From Marinirhabdus sp963793275 (GTDB lineage Bacteria; Bacteroidota; Bacteroidia; Flavobacteriales; Flavobacteriaceae): a stretch of 64,000 nucleotides of DNA. Shown piece after piece: positions 39,469-49,900 of this stretch (the first letter of the stretch is position 1; each line of letters starts with the position of its first letter). Position numbers and translations under genes: made by a program. Below the pieces are notes generated by a model, which worked only from the letters and a program-made list of their open reading frames with translations, did no database searches and had not been told where the DNA came from. The stretch covers positions 1,611,456 to 1,675,455 of the forward strand of contig CAWBZL010000003.1 of assembly GCA_963793275.1 (NCBI GenBank), given 5' to 3'.

Positions 39469-39916
39469 CGTTATTGTGTTGAAGATATTCCAGCGATTTT
39501 TTTATATGTTTTGTGGCTCCCATAGCTTCAAATTTGTAAACCAGTTTTCCGTTGGCATTAAACACAAAAGTTTCTCTTCCCGGCAATAAACCAAACATCT
39601 TACGTTGTACATTAAAAAGTTTGTTCACCTTATTATTTGTATCTGCCAGTAACATAAATGGTAAATTATAGCGCGCGGCAAATTTTTGATGTGAAGCATC
39701 ACTATCTTCACTTATACCAATAACTTCTGCGCCCTGCTCTTTAAAATCCTCATAAGCATCCCTAAAGCTGCACGCTTCTTTTGTACAGGCAGGCGTAAAA
39801 TTTTTAGGGTAAAAATAGATCACAACCGGCTGTTTGCCTTTTACTTCGGTACTGGAGTATTCTTCACCGTTCTGGTCTTTTAAAGTGAAGTCCGGAAGTG
39901 TATCGCCTATGTTCAT
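39461..39916 (-). CDS. Peroxiredoxin (AhpC/TSA, BCP type)
   Basis: 151 residues. The peroxidatic Cys is in FYPKNFTPACTKEACSFRD, preceded by the usual IYFYP strand; the second Cys five residues later is the resolving-Cys position of alpha-type BCP proteins. GISEDSDASHQKFAARYNLP and LLADTNNKVNKLFNV complete the fold. It reduces hydrogen peroxide and alkyl peroxides in the cytoplasm. Start and end are tightly packed between queD and manA. Confidence 0.92.
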   Translation of the reverse strand: MNIGDTLPDFTLKDQNGEEYSSTEVKGKQPVVIYFYPKNFTPACTKEACSFRDAYEDFKEQGAEVIGISEDSDASHQKFAARYNLPFMLLADTNNKVNKLFNVQRKMFGLLPGRETFVFNANGKLVYKFEAMGATKHIKKSLEYLQHNNDG

Positions 39917-39921
39917 AGAAT

Positions 39922-40329
39922 TTATCCTGTATAAACCACAAAGTTACGTGGTGTTTCGTATAATTTTATAGAGATCTCATACCTGCTAGCTAGCTTCTTT
40001 CTCAGTTTATCGTAAATAACTTTTGCGATATTTTCAACCGTTGGGTTGAGCTCTTTGAATTCCGGCACTTCTTTATTCAGGTTTTTATGATCGAAAGGAG
40101 TTTCAATTTCGGTTTCTATGAGATCCTTCAGTATTTTTAAATCGATTAAAAAGCCGGTTTCAGCATCTATTTCACCTGTCACGCCAACTTCCAGTTCATA
40201 GTTATGGCCGTGATATAAAGGATTGCTACATTTTCCGAAGACTTCAAAATTCTTTTCGTTGCTCCATTCTTTTTTAAAAAGCCTATGCGCGGCGTTAAAA
40301 TGTGCTTTTCTATAAACGGTTAGACTCAT
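39922..40329 (-). CDS. queD: 6-carboxytetrahydropterin synthase / 6-pyruvoyl-tetrahydropterin synthase family
   Basis: 135 residues. Zinc ligands are in FNAAHRLFKK and YHGHNYELEV, the catalytic Cys in GKCSNPLYHGH, and FDHKNLN and PTVENIAKVIYDKL are family signatures. QueD makes 6-carboxytetrahydropterin for queuosine synthesis; PTPS makes tetrahydropterin. No other queuosine gene is adjacent, so the exact pathway is open. Its ATG overlaps the idi stop (ATGA), showing translational coupling. Confidence 0.85.
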   Translation of the reverse strand: MSLTVYRKAHFNAAHRLFKKEWSNEKNFEVFGKCSNPLYHGHNYELEVGVTGEIDAETGFLIDLKILKDLIETEIETPFDHKNLNKEVPEFKELNPTVENIAKVIYDKLRKKLASRYEISIKLYETPRNFVVYTG

Positions 40330-40844
40330 ATGTTGATGTGCTGATAAAATTTATCAAAGATTATTTTGAACCATTCGGTATATGCTTCGGGATGGTTCGC
40401 AATAGCTGTTTTTATTTCTTCTAAAGGCATCCATTTCCAGGCTGCTACTTCGTCTGGGTTAAGATCTGGAGCATCTTCATAATATCCAATAAGAATATGG
40501 TCGTATTCGTGTTCTGTTAACCCATTATCGAACGGTGCTTTATAGATAAACGAGGTAGTCTCTTTTAATGGCACTGTAAAGCCCATTTCTTCCTGCAGTC
40601 TTCGTTCTCCGGCTTCAACAGATGTTTCTCCGTCACGTTGATGACTGCAACACGTATTGGTCCACAAGCCTGGCGAATGATATTTACCGAGGGCTCTTTG
40701 CTGGAGCATGACTTCTTTTTTCGAATTAAAGATAAAGACAGAAAAGGCTCTGTGTAATAATCCTTTTTCGTGTGCTTCCAGTTTTGGCATGAGGCCAATT
40801 TGTTCATCTTTTTCATTTACAAGGATCACTTGTTCTTCAACCAT
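40326..40844 (-). CDS. idi: Isopentenyl-diphosphate delta-isomerase, type 1
   Basis: The active-site Cys is in LWTNTCCSHQRDGE and the catalytic Glu in LTEHEYDHILIG, both within a Nudix-like fold (RRLQEEMGFTVP). The enzyme interconverts IPP and DMAPP in isoprenoid synthesis. The frame reaches a TTG at 40868, but that lies on the -7 promoter element (40866-40873), so ATG at 40844 is chosen (172 residues, MVEEQVILVNEKDEQIG). It heads the leftward run idi-queD-peroxiredoxin-manA. It ends in TGA, showing that TGA is a stop codon in this genome. Confidence 0.93.
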   Translation of the reverse strand: MVEEQVILVNEKDEQIGLMPKLEAHEKGLLHRAFSVFIFNSKKEVMLQQRALGKYHSPGLWTNTCCSHQRDGETSVEAGERRLQEEMGFTVPLKETTSFIYKAPFDNGLTEHEYDHILIGYYEDAPDLNPDEVAAWKWMPLEEIKTAIANHPEAYTEWFKIIFDKFYQHINI

Positions 40845-40865
40845 AGCAATAGTTTGGGTTTTTCT

Positions 40866-40899
40866 CAAAAATACAAAATAGGTGGTTTAGAAAAACAAA
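40866..40899 (-). promoter_or_regulatory. Promoter TTTG-N22-TATTTTTG for idi
   Basis: On the minus strand TTTG (40899-40896) and TATTTTTG (40873-40866) fit the -33/-7 consensus. It overlaps the T tail of the preceding terminator. Confidence 0.55.
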
Positions 40900-40930
40900 A
40901 ACGTCCCATAAAAAATTATGGAACGCTTTT
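40896..40930 (-). terminator. Terminator of the adhesin/SprF/OmpA operon
   Basis: An 11-bp stem with wobble pairs (40901-40911 with 40916-40925) with a T run on the minus strand, between the OmpA-family gene and idi. Confidence 0.6.
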
Positions 40931-40957
40931 AAAAAATTCAGTTTCGGATTCCCCTTC

Positions 40958-42899
40958 CTAATTCTGAATTATAAACATGGATCTTCTGTTTAACTGATGT
41001 TCTTCTTCAGTACACTCTACGCCGTCAGGACAATTGGTAACCAATTTGGTTTCTCCATATCCCTTTGCACTAAGTCTGCTGCGGTCAATACCTTTATTTA
41101 CTAACCAGTTAAGAGTAGATTGTGCTCTTCGCTCACTTAAAATTTCGTTATAACGCTTTGGAGCTCTTGAGTCTGTGTGCGATTCAATATGAATAATAAG
41201 GTCTTCGTATTTACGCATTGCTGCCAGGATTTTTGCCAATTCTTTCTCTGCATCCGGACGAATGTTATATCGGTCAAAATCGAAGTAAATGGGTTGTAAA
41301 TCTAAAATACAACCTAGATCTCTTGGATCACATCCTTTACGTACTAAAGGAACAGGTACTGTAAGCGTTGCTGTTGCATCTGGTGTTGTAATTCTTGTTT
41401 CGTAAGATTCAAACCCTTCCTTCATACCACGTATTACATAAGTTGTCTCACAGGTTGCCATAAATTGAAATGCGGCGTCGTCTCCAACGATCACTTCTTT
41501 TATAAGCCCATTGTTTTCATCCAGCAGTTGCACGGTAGCTCCTGGAATTAACTCTTTCGTTTTTTCTTCAAAAACAGTTCCAACCAAGGTGATCTCACAT
41601 TTTTCATACACTCTGTAAATATCATCATCAATACTCCCTCTCTCTCCATCACGGTTAGAAGATAAATATCCAACTCTTTTTTCTTCTCTTATAATGAAAC
41701 CAAAATCGTCCTGATTACTGTTTGCCGGTTCGCCTAAGTTTTTAATGGTTGTAGGCATTCCTTTATCATCCAGTTTTGTGGTGTATATATCGTATCCACC
41801 TAACCCTGCACGCCCATCACTTGAGAAATAAAGATTACCTTCATCACTAATAAATGGAAACGACTCACGGGCTTCGGTATTAATTCCGGGTGCTAAATTA
41901 ACCGGCGGGCCATAGGAATTATCTCCCTGGATTTCAACATACCAAAGGTCACTCATTCCTATAAGGTCTGGTGATGGCATATCGGAAGAAAAATACAAAC
42001 GTTTTTGATCTTTACTCAATGTTGGGTGCGCAACAGAGTATTCTTTACTGTTAAATGGAAGTTCTTCAACATCTCTCCATTCATTATCACCATAATTGGT
42101 AGCCTTGTACAGTTTTAAACGAATTGTTTTGTTTTTATCCTTTCCTTTTTTACCGTCAATAAAGTTATTACGGGTGAAGTATACTGTTTTACCGTCTTTG
42201 GTAAATGCGGTAGAAGACTCGTGATATCTAGTATTTATAGATTCCGAAAAATCTCTGGCATTTGAAAGTTTTCCCAGCGAATCCATATCTGCAACAAAAA
42301 GATCCAGAAATGGCTGATCGTTCCAATCAAAGTTTTTGGCGCCTTCAGATTTTTTTGAAGAAGAGGCAAAGACCAGTTTATCTCCATAATAGGAACGAAC
42401 CAAAATCTGAGTATGCCGTATTTATGGATACTTTTTCAAGATCATAGCCTATTGCACCAAAGGCAATATTTTCAAGATATTTAGGATCATCTTTATAATT
42501 TTGAACAATTATTCCACCACCACCAACAGCAGCGTATAAGTCCATTAGCCTGTCAGAATCATCGTATTTCTTCAAACTTTTTAAAGATTGCGCAGCTCTG
42601 TAATAATATACTGCTTCTACTTCGGAAGGATAATTTGCGATTAATTTTTGGTACCATTTAGCGGCATTGTCATAATCACTATTCCAATAATAGGTGTCCC
42701 CTAAATTTTGAAAAATCTGAGCAGACTCGTAGCCATCTTCCACAACTTCCAGGTAGATCGCACGTGCGTCTATGTAAGCTAGTTTATCAAATTCTTTGTT
42801 CGCTTTTTCTACTTTTCTTTTTTGGGAAAAACCAACACTGGTTACCAGAAGTACCAGAATTGATAAAATAAGTTTTTGTGAGGTTGAAACTTTATTCAT
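40958..42899 (-). CDS. OmpA-family protein with TPR and PD40 repeats, partner of PorP/SprF; frame broken at 42396
   Basis: Frames 42378-42899 and 40958-42403 make one gene of about 646 residues, the normal size of this Bacteroidota family. Order: signal peptide, TPR-like region (QIFQNLGDTYYWNSDYDNAA), PD40/WD40-like repeats (LSKDQKRLYFSSDMPSP, DEGNLYFSSDGRAGLGGYDI), a carboxypeptidase-regulatory-like domain and a C-terminal OmpA peptidoglycan-binding domain (IYFDFDRYNIRPDAEKEL, IESHTDSRAPKRYNEILSER). These proteins anchor T9SS-related surface complexes to peptidoglycan. The break, plus strand GGAACGAACC, becomes an open frame if read GGAAGGACC (YSDFGPSYYGDK). The gene starts 11 bp after the PorP/SprF gene. 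Confidence 0.85.
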
Positions 42900-42910
42900 A
42901 AATAATTTTT

Positions 42911-43852
42911 TTAGAAGAATCTAGGTGTTAGTACACGTTCTGGTTTCTTTAGAATATCGAAACGAAGCATAATCTCATAGGAACCATCACTATATTGTTC
43001 AATATCTGTAGTCTGGTAATCGTATCCAAAGCCAATAAAAATACTGTCACTGGCTTGAAATCCTACCATCCCGCTAAATGCGGCACTCCAACGATAGGCT
43101 GCTCCTAACGTGAATTTTTCGTTAATAAGAAAGTTGGCCGATACATCCCATTGTAATGGCGATCCACTCACTGCCTTTACTAAGGTAGCGGGCTTAAATT
43201 TGAGGTTTTCACTTAGATCGAAAACATACCCTGCAATTAAAAAATAGTGTAATCTCTCTGCGGCTATAGTTTCGTTATCTATATTATTAATATTGCTTTC
43301 GTCGTAATGTTTTGTAGTCAGGAAGTTGGGTACCGAAAGTCCTGCATAGAACTTATCTGTATTATAATACAATCCCGCTCCAATTTGAGGCTGAAATCTG
43401 TTATCTACATTATTTTGAAAACGCGGATCGTTTTGATCAAAAATATTCAGTTTCGTGAAATCTACGTCCAAAAGATCTGCTCCGGCTTTTAAACCGAATC
43501 TTAATTGCGCGTTGTCTGACGTATTGATAGCATACGAATAATCTATGTTTACATTAGATTCTACCGCTGGTCCAATTTCATCACGAACAATAGACAGTCC
43601 AAGCCCCATATTTTCGAGGGCTCCAATTGGCGTATCAACCGTAAAGGTTCCTGTTTTTGGAGCTCCTTCGAAGCCTACCCACTGGGTTCGGTATAGTGCT
43701 CCAAAACTTAGGGCACCTTTAGAACCTACGTAGCCAGGGTTCACGACCTGAGTATTGTACATATACTGTGTATACTGCGGGTCTTGCTGCGCTAGACTAG
43801 TAACCGATGTTACAAGAGCCAAAATCAAAATTGTTAAATAACTGTGTTTCAT
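42911..43852 (-). CDS. PorP/SprF family T9SS outer-membrane protein
   Basis: 313 residues with a signal peptide and a beta-barrel sequence. The start QQDPQYTQYMYNTQVVNPGY is diagnostic of PorP/SprF, as are GALYRTQWVGFEGAPKT and the closing IMLRFDILKK. SprF-like proteins are needed for export and attachment of cargo with type B sorting domains, encoded next door. The gene lies 62 bp after the giant adhesin and 11 bp before the OmpA-family gene, as in sprB-sprF loci. It should be specific for the adjacent giant protein. Confidence 0.92.
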   Translation of the reverse strand: MKHSYLTILILALVTSVTSLAQQDPQYTQYMYNTQVVNPGYVGSKGALSFGALYRTQWVGFEGAPKTGTFTVDTPIGALENMGLGLSIVRDEIGPAVESNVNIDYSYAINTSDNAQLRFGLKAGADLLDVDFTKLNIFDQNDPRFQNNVDNRFQPQIGAGLYYNTDKFYAGLSVPNFLTTKHYDESNINNIDNETIAAERLHYFLIAGYVFDLSENLKFKPATLVKAVSGSPLQWDVSANFLINEKFTLGAAYRWSAAFSGMVGFQASDSIFIGFGYDYQTTDIEQYSDGSYEIMLRFDILKKPERVLTPRFF

Positions 43853-43914
43853 AGTTATGTATTTTAAACCTGGACAGGCAAGCTGCCCAGGGTTTTATTC
43901 TTCAATATTGCTTA

Positions 43915-46900
43915 TTATCTATTAATGTATAGGTATCCATTATTCTTCAAGGTCTCTCCCGAATTAGGATCCTGTCTTACCAGAATATAGAAGTAGGTAC
44001 CTGTTGGTAATAACTTGTTATCCTGGATCGTTGCTCTAGCATTAGAGAAGCCATCAAATACATTATCCTGTCCGGTTGCTCCACCGTATCCATCGGTTTC
44101 CCATACTAATACACCCCATCTGTTGTAGATCTTCATATTGTTGTCCGGGAAGTTTTCAATCCCAAGTACTCTAAAGAAGTCGTTCAGACCATCTGCATCT
44201 GGTGTGATACCGTTAAATATCTCGAAGGGTAATTCTGGTAATACATTCGGTAAAATCACTACCGTTGGGTCATCTGGATCACCATCACCATCTGGATCTA
44301 CATTCGTTAAGTCATTTGGATCGTCTGAGGTGTCTTCAACTTCAATTCCATCTTGAGTTGTTCCTCTAATGATAGCCTGGTTAATTACCTCGCCGTTATC
44401 TATATCTTCCTGACTTATTGCATAGGTTGCGCTGTACGTTGTCTCGTCAAACTCACCAGCAAGTAGTACCGGAATTGGGTCTCCCGTAATTACCAGTCCT
44501 TCTAAATCTGTATCCTCAAGGGTAAGATTATACAGAGTTATATTACCCGTATTTCTCACTGAGAAGACATAAGAGATAGTTTCTCCTGGCTGTGGTCTAC
44601 CATCACCGTTATCGTCGTTAAAGATTCCTTCTTTCTCCAATGATACTCTTGGGTCCTGACATAATGTACTAACCGTAGGATCGTTTTCGAAATTACTATT
44701 GTTATCTGAAAGATCTGAAACCATAATACCTTCTGGCGTAGTACCTACAACTGTTGCCTGATTTACCACGCTACCGTTGTCTACGTCTTCCTGAGTTACG
44801 ATGTATTCGGCAAAGAACGTTTCGGTATCACTTTCTCCTGCTGGTAAGGTAATTGGACCTCCAATAACCGCTACCATTGGATCTGTTACCATCACATTGG
44901 TCAATTCAACATTACCAAGGTTTGTTACAACGAAGTCATACACAATAGTCTCTCCAAGATCTACACAACCGTTGCTGTTTGCATCTACCAGGGTACCAGT
45001 CTTAATCAATGCTATGATCGAATCCTGACACAATGGTGTGATTGTTGGATCGTCTTCTAAGAAGCTATTATCATCAGAGTCATCACTCACTGTATTTGAT
45101 TGAGGGTCCAGACCTGAAACTGTTGCTTGGTTTTCAACAAAACCATCATTTATGTTTGCTTGTGTAATTAAATACGTAGCAGTAAATGAATTCAGATCTG
45201 TTTGACCAGGAGCCAGTGTTATTGGTCCTCCCTGAACATTAACAAGTGGATCGTCAATATCTATATTTGTTATGGTTACGTTACCTGTGTTCATAACAGT
45301 AAATGCATAGTCTATAGTTTCCTTAGGATCTGCACAACCACTTCCGTTCTCGTCCATTACGGTACCTACTTTTATTAAAGCGATACTTGCATTCTGACAA
45401 AGAATAGTTACGGTTGGATTGTCATCCACAAACGTATCAAAATCTGAATCGTCTTCCACTACTGTTCCATCCGGAGCAGTACCCATTGCTGTAGCCTGAT
45501 TTGTGAAACTACCGTTATCTATATCAACCTGATTGATACTGTAAACTGCCGTGAAGGTTGTTGCATCTGTTTGTCCAGGTGCTAGCACAATTGGTCCTCC
45601 AACAACATTTACCAATAAATCATCTATATCTACTGCGGTAAGTGTTACGTTTCCAGTATTCATTACTTCAAATTCATACGAAATAGTTTCGTCAACATCA
45701 GTACAGCCATTACCATTCTCATCGTTCAATGTTCCTCTTTTAATAAGTGCTATTGAAGGTGACTGACAAACGTCTGTTACGGTTGGATCGTTTCCTAATA
45801 CATCACTCTCATCTGAAACATCGTCTACCGTAGTTCCTGCTCCAGTTCCTGTTGCAGTTGCCTGGTTGGTTACACCTCCAGCATCTATATCACCTTGTGT
45901 TAAGGTATAGTCGGCTGTGTATTCCCACGTTTCATCTATATCAAGTTCGCCATCTGCATCTGTATCTCCACTTACGAATACGATTGGCACAACCGGGTTT
46001 GGTGCTTCCAATAATGGATCGGTCACCGTCACGTTGGTCAAGCTTACGTTTCCTTCGTTGGTTACTGTGAAGGTATAGCTGATGGTATCAATTCCTGCAT
46101 CTGAACATCCACTCTGGTTGTTGTCATTCAATACACCTGCTTTTACAATAGCAATTACCGGTGACTGACAAACATCTGTTACGGTTGGATCGTTTCCTAA
46201 TACATCGCTCTCATCTGAAACATCGTCTACCGTAGTTCCTGCTCCAGTTCCTGTTGCAGTTGCCTGGTTGGTTACACCTCCAGCATCTATATCGCCTTGT
46301 GTTAAGGTATAGTCGGCTGTGTATTCCCACGTTTCATCTATATCAAGTTCGCCATCTGCATCTGTATCTCCACTTACGAATACGATTGGCACAACCGGGT
46401 TTGGTGCTTCCAATAATGGATCGGTCACCGTCACGTTGGTCAAGCTTACGTTTCCTTCGTTCGTTACTGTGAAGGTATAGCTGATCGTATCAATGCCTGC
46501 ATCTGAACATCCACTCTGGTTGTTGTCATTCAATACACCTGCTTTTACAATAGCAATTACCGGTGACTGACAAACGTCTGTTACGGTTGGATCGTTTCCT
46601 AATACATCACTCTCATCTGAAACATCGTCTACCGTAGTTCCTGCTCCGGTTCCTGTTGCAGTTGCCTGGTTGGTTACACCTCCAGCATCTATATCGCCTT
46701 GTGTTAAGGTATAGTCGGCTGTGTATTCCCACGTTTCATCTATATCAAGTTCGCCATCTCCATCTGTATCTCCACTTACGAATACGATTGGCACAACCGG
46801 GTTTGGTGCTTCCAATAATGGATCGGTCACCGTCACGTTGGTCAAGCTTACGTTTCCTTCGTTGGTTACTGTGAAGGTATAGCTGATCGTATCAATTCCT

Positions 46901-49900
46901 GCATCTGAACATCCACTCTGGTTGTTGTCATTCAATACACCTGCTTTTACAATAGCAATTACCGGTGACTGACAAACATCTGTTACGGTTGGATCGTTTC
47001 CTAATACATCACTCTCATCTGAAACATCGTCTACCGTAGTTCCTGCTCCGGTTCCTGTTGCAGTTGCCTGGTTGGTTACACCTCCAGCATCTATATCGCC
47101 TTGTGTTAAGGTATAGTCGGCTGTGTATTCCCACGTTTCATCTATATCAAGTTCGCCATCTCCATCTGTATCTCCACTTACGAATACGATTGGCACAACC
47201 GGGTTTGGCGCTTCCAATAATGGATCGGTCACCGTCACGTTGGTCAAGCTTACGTTTCCTTCGTTGGTTACTGTGAAGGTATAGCTGATGGTATCAATGC
47301 CTGCATCTGAACATCCACTCTGGTTGTTGTCATTCAATACACCTGCTTTTACAATAGCAATTACCGGTGACTGACAAACATCTGTTACGGTTGGATCGTT
47401 TCCTAATACATCGCTCTCATCTGAAACATCGTCTACCGTAGTTCCTGCTCCAGTTCCTGTTGCAGTTGCCTGGTTGGTTACACCTCCAGCATCTATATCG
47501 CCTTGTGTTAAGGTATAGTCGGCTGTGTATTCCCACGTTTCATCTATATCAAGTTCGCCATCTCCATCTGTATCTCCACTTACGAATACGATTGGCACAA
47601 CCGGGTTTGGTGCTTCCAATAATGGATCGGTCACCGTCACGTTGGTCAAGCTTACGTTTCCTTCGTTGGTTACTGTGAAGGTATAGCTGATCGTATCAAT
47701 TCCTGCATCTGAACATCCACTCTGGTTGTTGTCATTCAATACACCTGCTTTTACAATAGCAATTACCGGTGACTGACAAACATCTGTTACGGTTGGATCG
47801 TTTCCTAATACATCACTCTCATCTGAAACATCGTCTACCGTAGTTCCTGCTCCGGTTCCTGTTGCAGTTGCCTGGTTGGTTACACCTCCAGCATCTATAT
47901 CGCCTTGTGTTAAGGTATAGTCGGCTGTGTATTCCCACGTTTCATCTATATCAAGTTCGCCATCTCCATCTGTATCTCCACTTACGAATACGATTGGCAC
48001 AACCGGGTTTGGCGCTTCCAATAATGGATCGGTCACCGTCACGTTGGTCAAGCTTACGTTTCCTTCGTTGGTTACTGTGAAGGTATAGCTGATGGTATCA
48101 ATGCCTGCATCTGAACATCCACTCTGGTTGTTGTCATTCAATACACCTGCTTTTACAATAGCAATTACCGGTGACTGACAAACATCTGTTACGGTTGGAT
48201 CGTTTCCTAATACATCGCTCTCATCTGAAACATCGTCTACCGTAGTTCCTGCTCCAGTTCCTGTTGCAGTTGCCTGGTTGGTTACACCTCCAGCATCTAT
48301 ATCGCCTTGTGTTAAGGTATAGTCGGCTGTGTATTCCCACGTTTCATCTATATCAAGTTCGCCATCTCCATCTGTATCTCCACTTACGAATACGATTGGC
48401 ACAACCGGGTTTGGTGCTTCCAATAATGGATCGGTCACCGTCACGTTGGTCAAGCTTACGTTTCCTTCGTTGGTTACTGTGAAGGTATAGCTGATCGTAT
48501 CAATGCCTGCATCTGAACATCCACTCTGGTTGTTGTCATTCAATACACCTGCTTTTACAATAGCAATTACCGGTGACTGACAAACATCTGTTACGGTTGG
48601 ATCGTTTCCTAATACATCACTCTCATCTGAAACATCGTCTACCGTAGTTCCTGCTCCGGTTCCTGTTGCAGTTGCCTGGTTGGTTACACCTCCAGCATCT
48701 ATATCGCCTTGTGTTAAGGTATAGTCGGCTGTGTATTCCCACGTTTCATCTATATCAAGTTCGCCATCTCCATCTGTATCTCCACTTACGAATACGATTG
48801 GCACAACCGGGTTTGGTGCTTCCAATAATGGATCGGTCACCGTCACGTTGGTCAAGCTTACGTTTCCTTCGTTGGTTACTGTGAAGGTATAGCTGATCGT
48901 ATCAATGCCTGCATCTGAACATCCACTCTGGTTGTTGTCATTCAATACACCTGCTTTTACAATAGCAATTACCGGTGACTGACAAACATCTGTTACGGTT
49001 GGATCGTTTCCTAATACATCACTCTCATCTGAAACATCGTCTACCGTAGTTCCTGCTCCAGTTCCTGTTGCAGTTGCCTGGTTGGTTACACCTCCAGCAT
49101 CTATATCGCCTTGTGTTAAGGTATAGTCGGCTGTGTATTCCCACGTTTCATCTATATCAAGTTCGCCATCTCCATCTGTATCTCCACTTACGAATACGAT
49201 TGGCACAACCGGGTTTGGTGCTTCCAATAATGGATCGGTCACCGTCACGTTGGTCAAGCTTACGTTTCCTTCGTTGGTTACTGTGAAGGTATAGCTGATC
49301 GTATCAATGCCTGCATCTGAACATCCACTCTGGTTGTTGTCATTCAATACACCTGCTTTTACAATAGCAATTACCGGTGACTGACAAACGTCTGTTACGG
49401 TTGGATCGTTTCCTAATACATCACTCTCATCTGAAACATCGTCTACCGTAGTTCCTGCTCCGGTTCCTGTTGCAGTTGCCTGGTTGGTTACACCTCCAGC
49501 ATCTATATCGCCTTGTGTTAAGGTATAGTCGGCTGTGTATTCCCACGTTTCATCTATATCAAGTTCGCCATCTGCATCTGTATCTCCACTTACGAATACG
49601 ATTGGCACAACCGGGTTTGGTGCTTCCAATAATGGATCGGTCACCGTCACGTTGGTCAAGCTTACGTTTCCTTCGTTGGTTACTGTGAAGGTATAGCTGA
49701 TCGTATCAATTCCTGCATCTGAACATCCACTCTGGTTGTTGTCATTCAATACACCTGCTTTTACAATAGCAATTACCGGTGACTGACAAACATCTGTTAC
49801 GGTTGGATCGTTTCCTAATACATCACTCTCATCTGAAACATCGTCTACCGTAGTTCCTGCTCCGGTTCCTGTTGCAGTTGCCTGGTTGGTTACACCTCCA

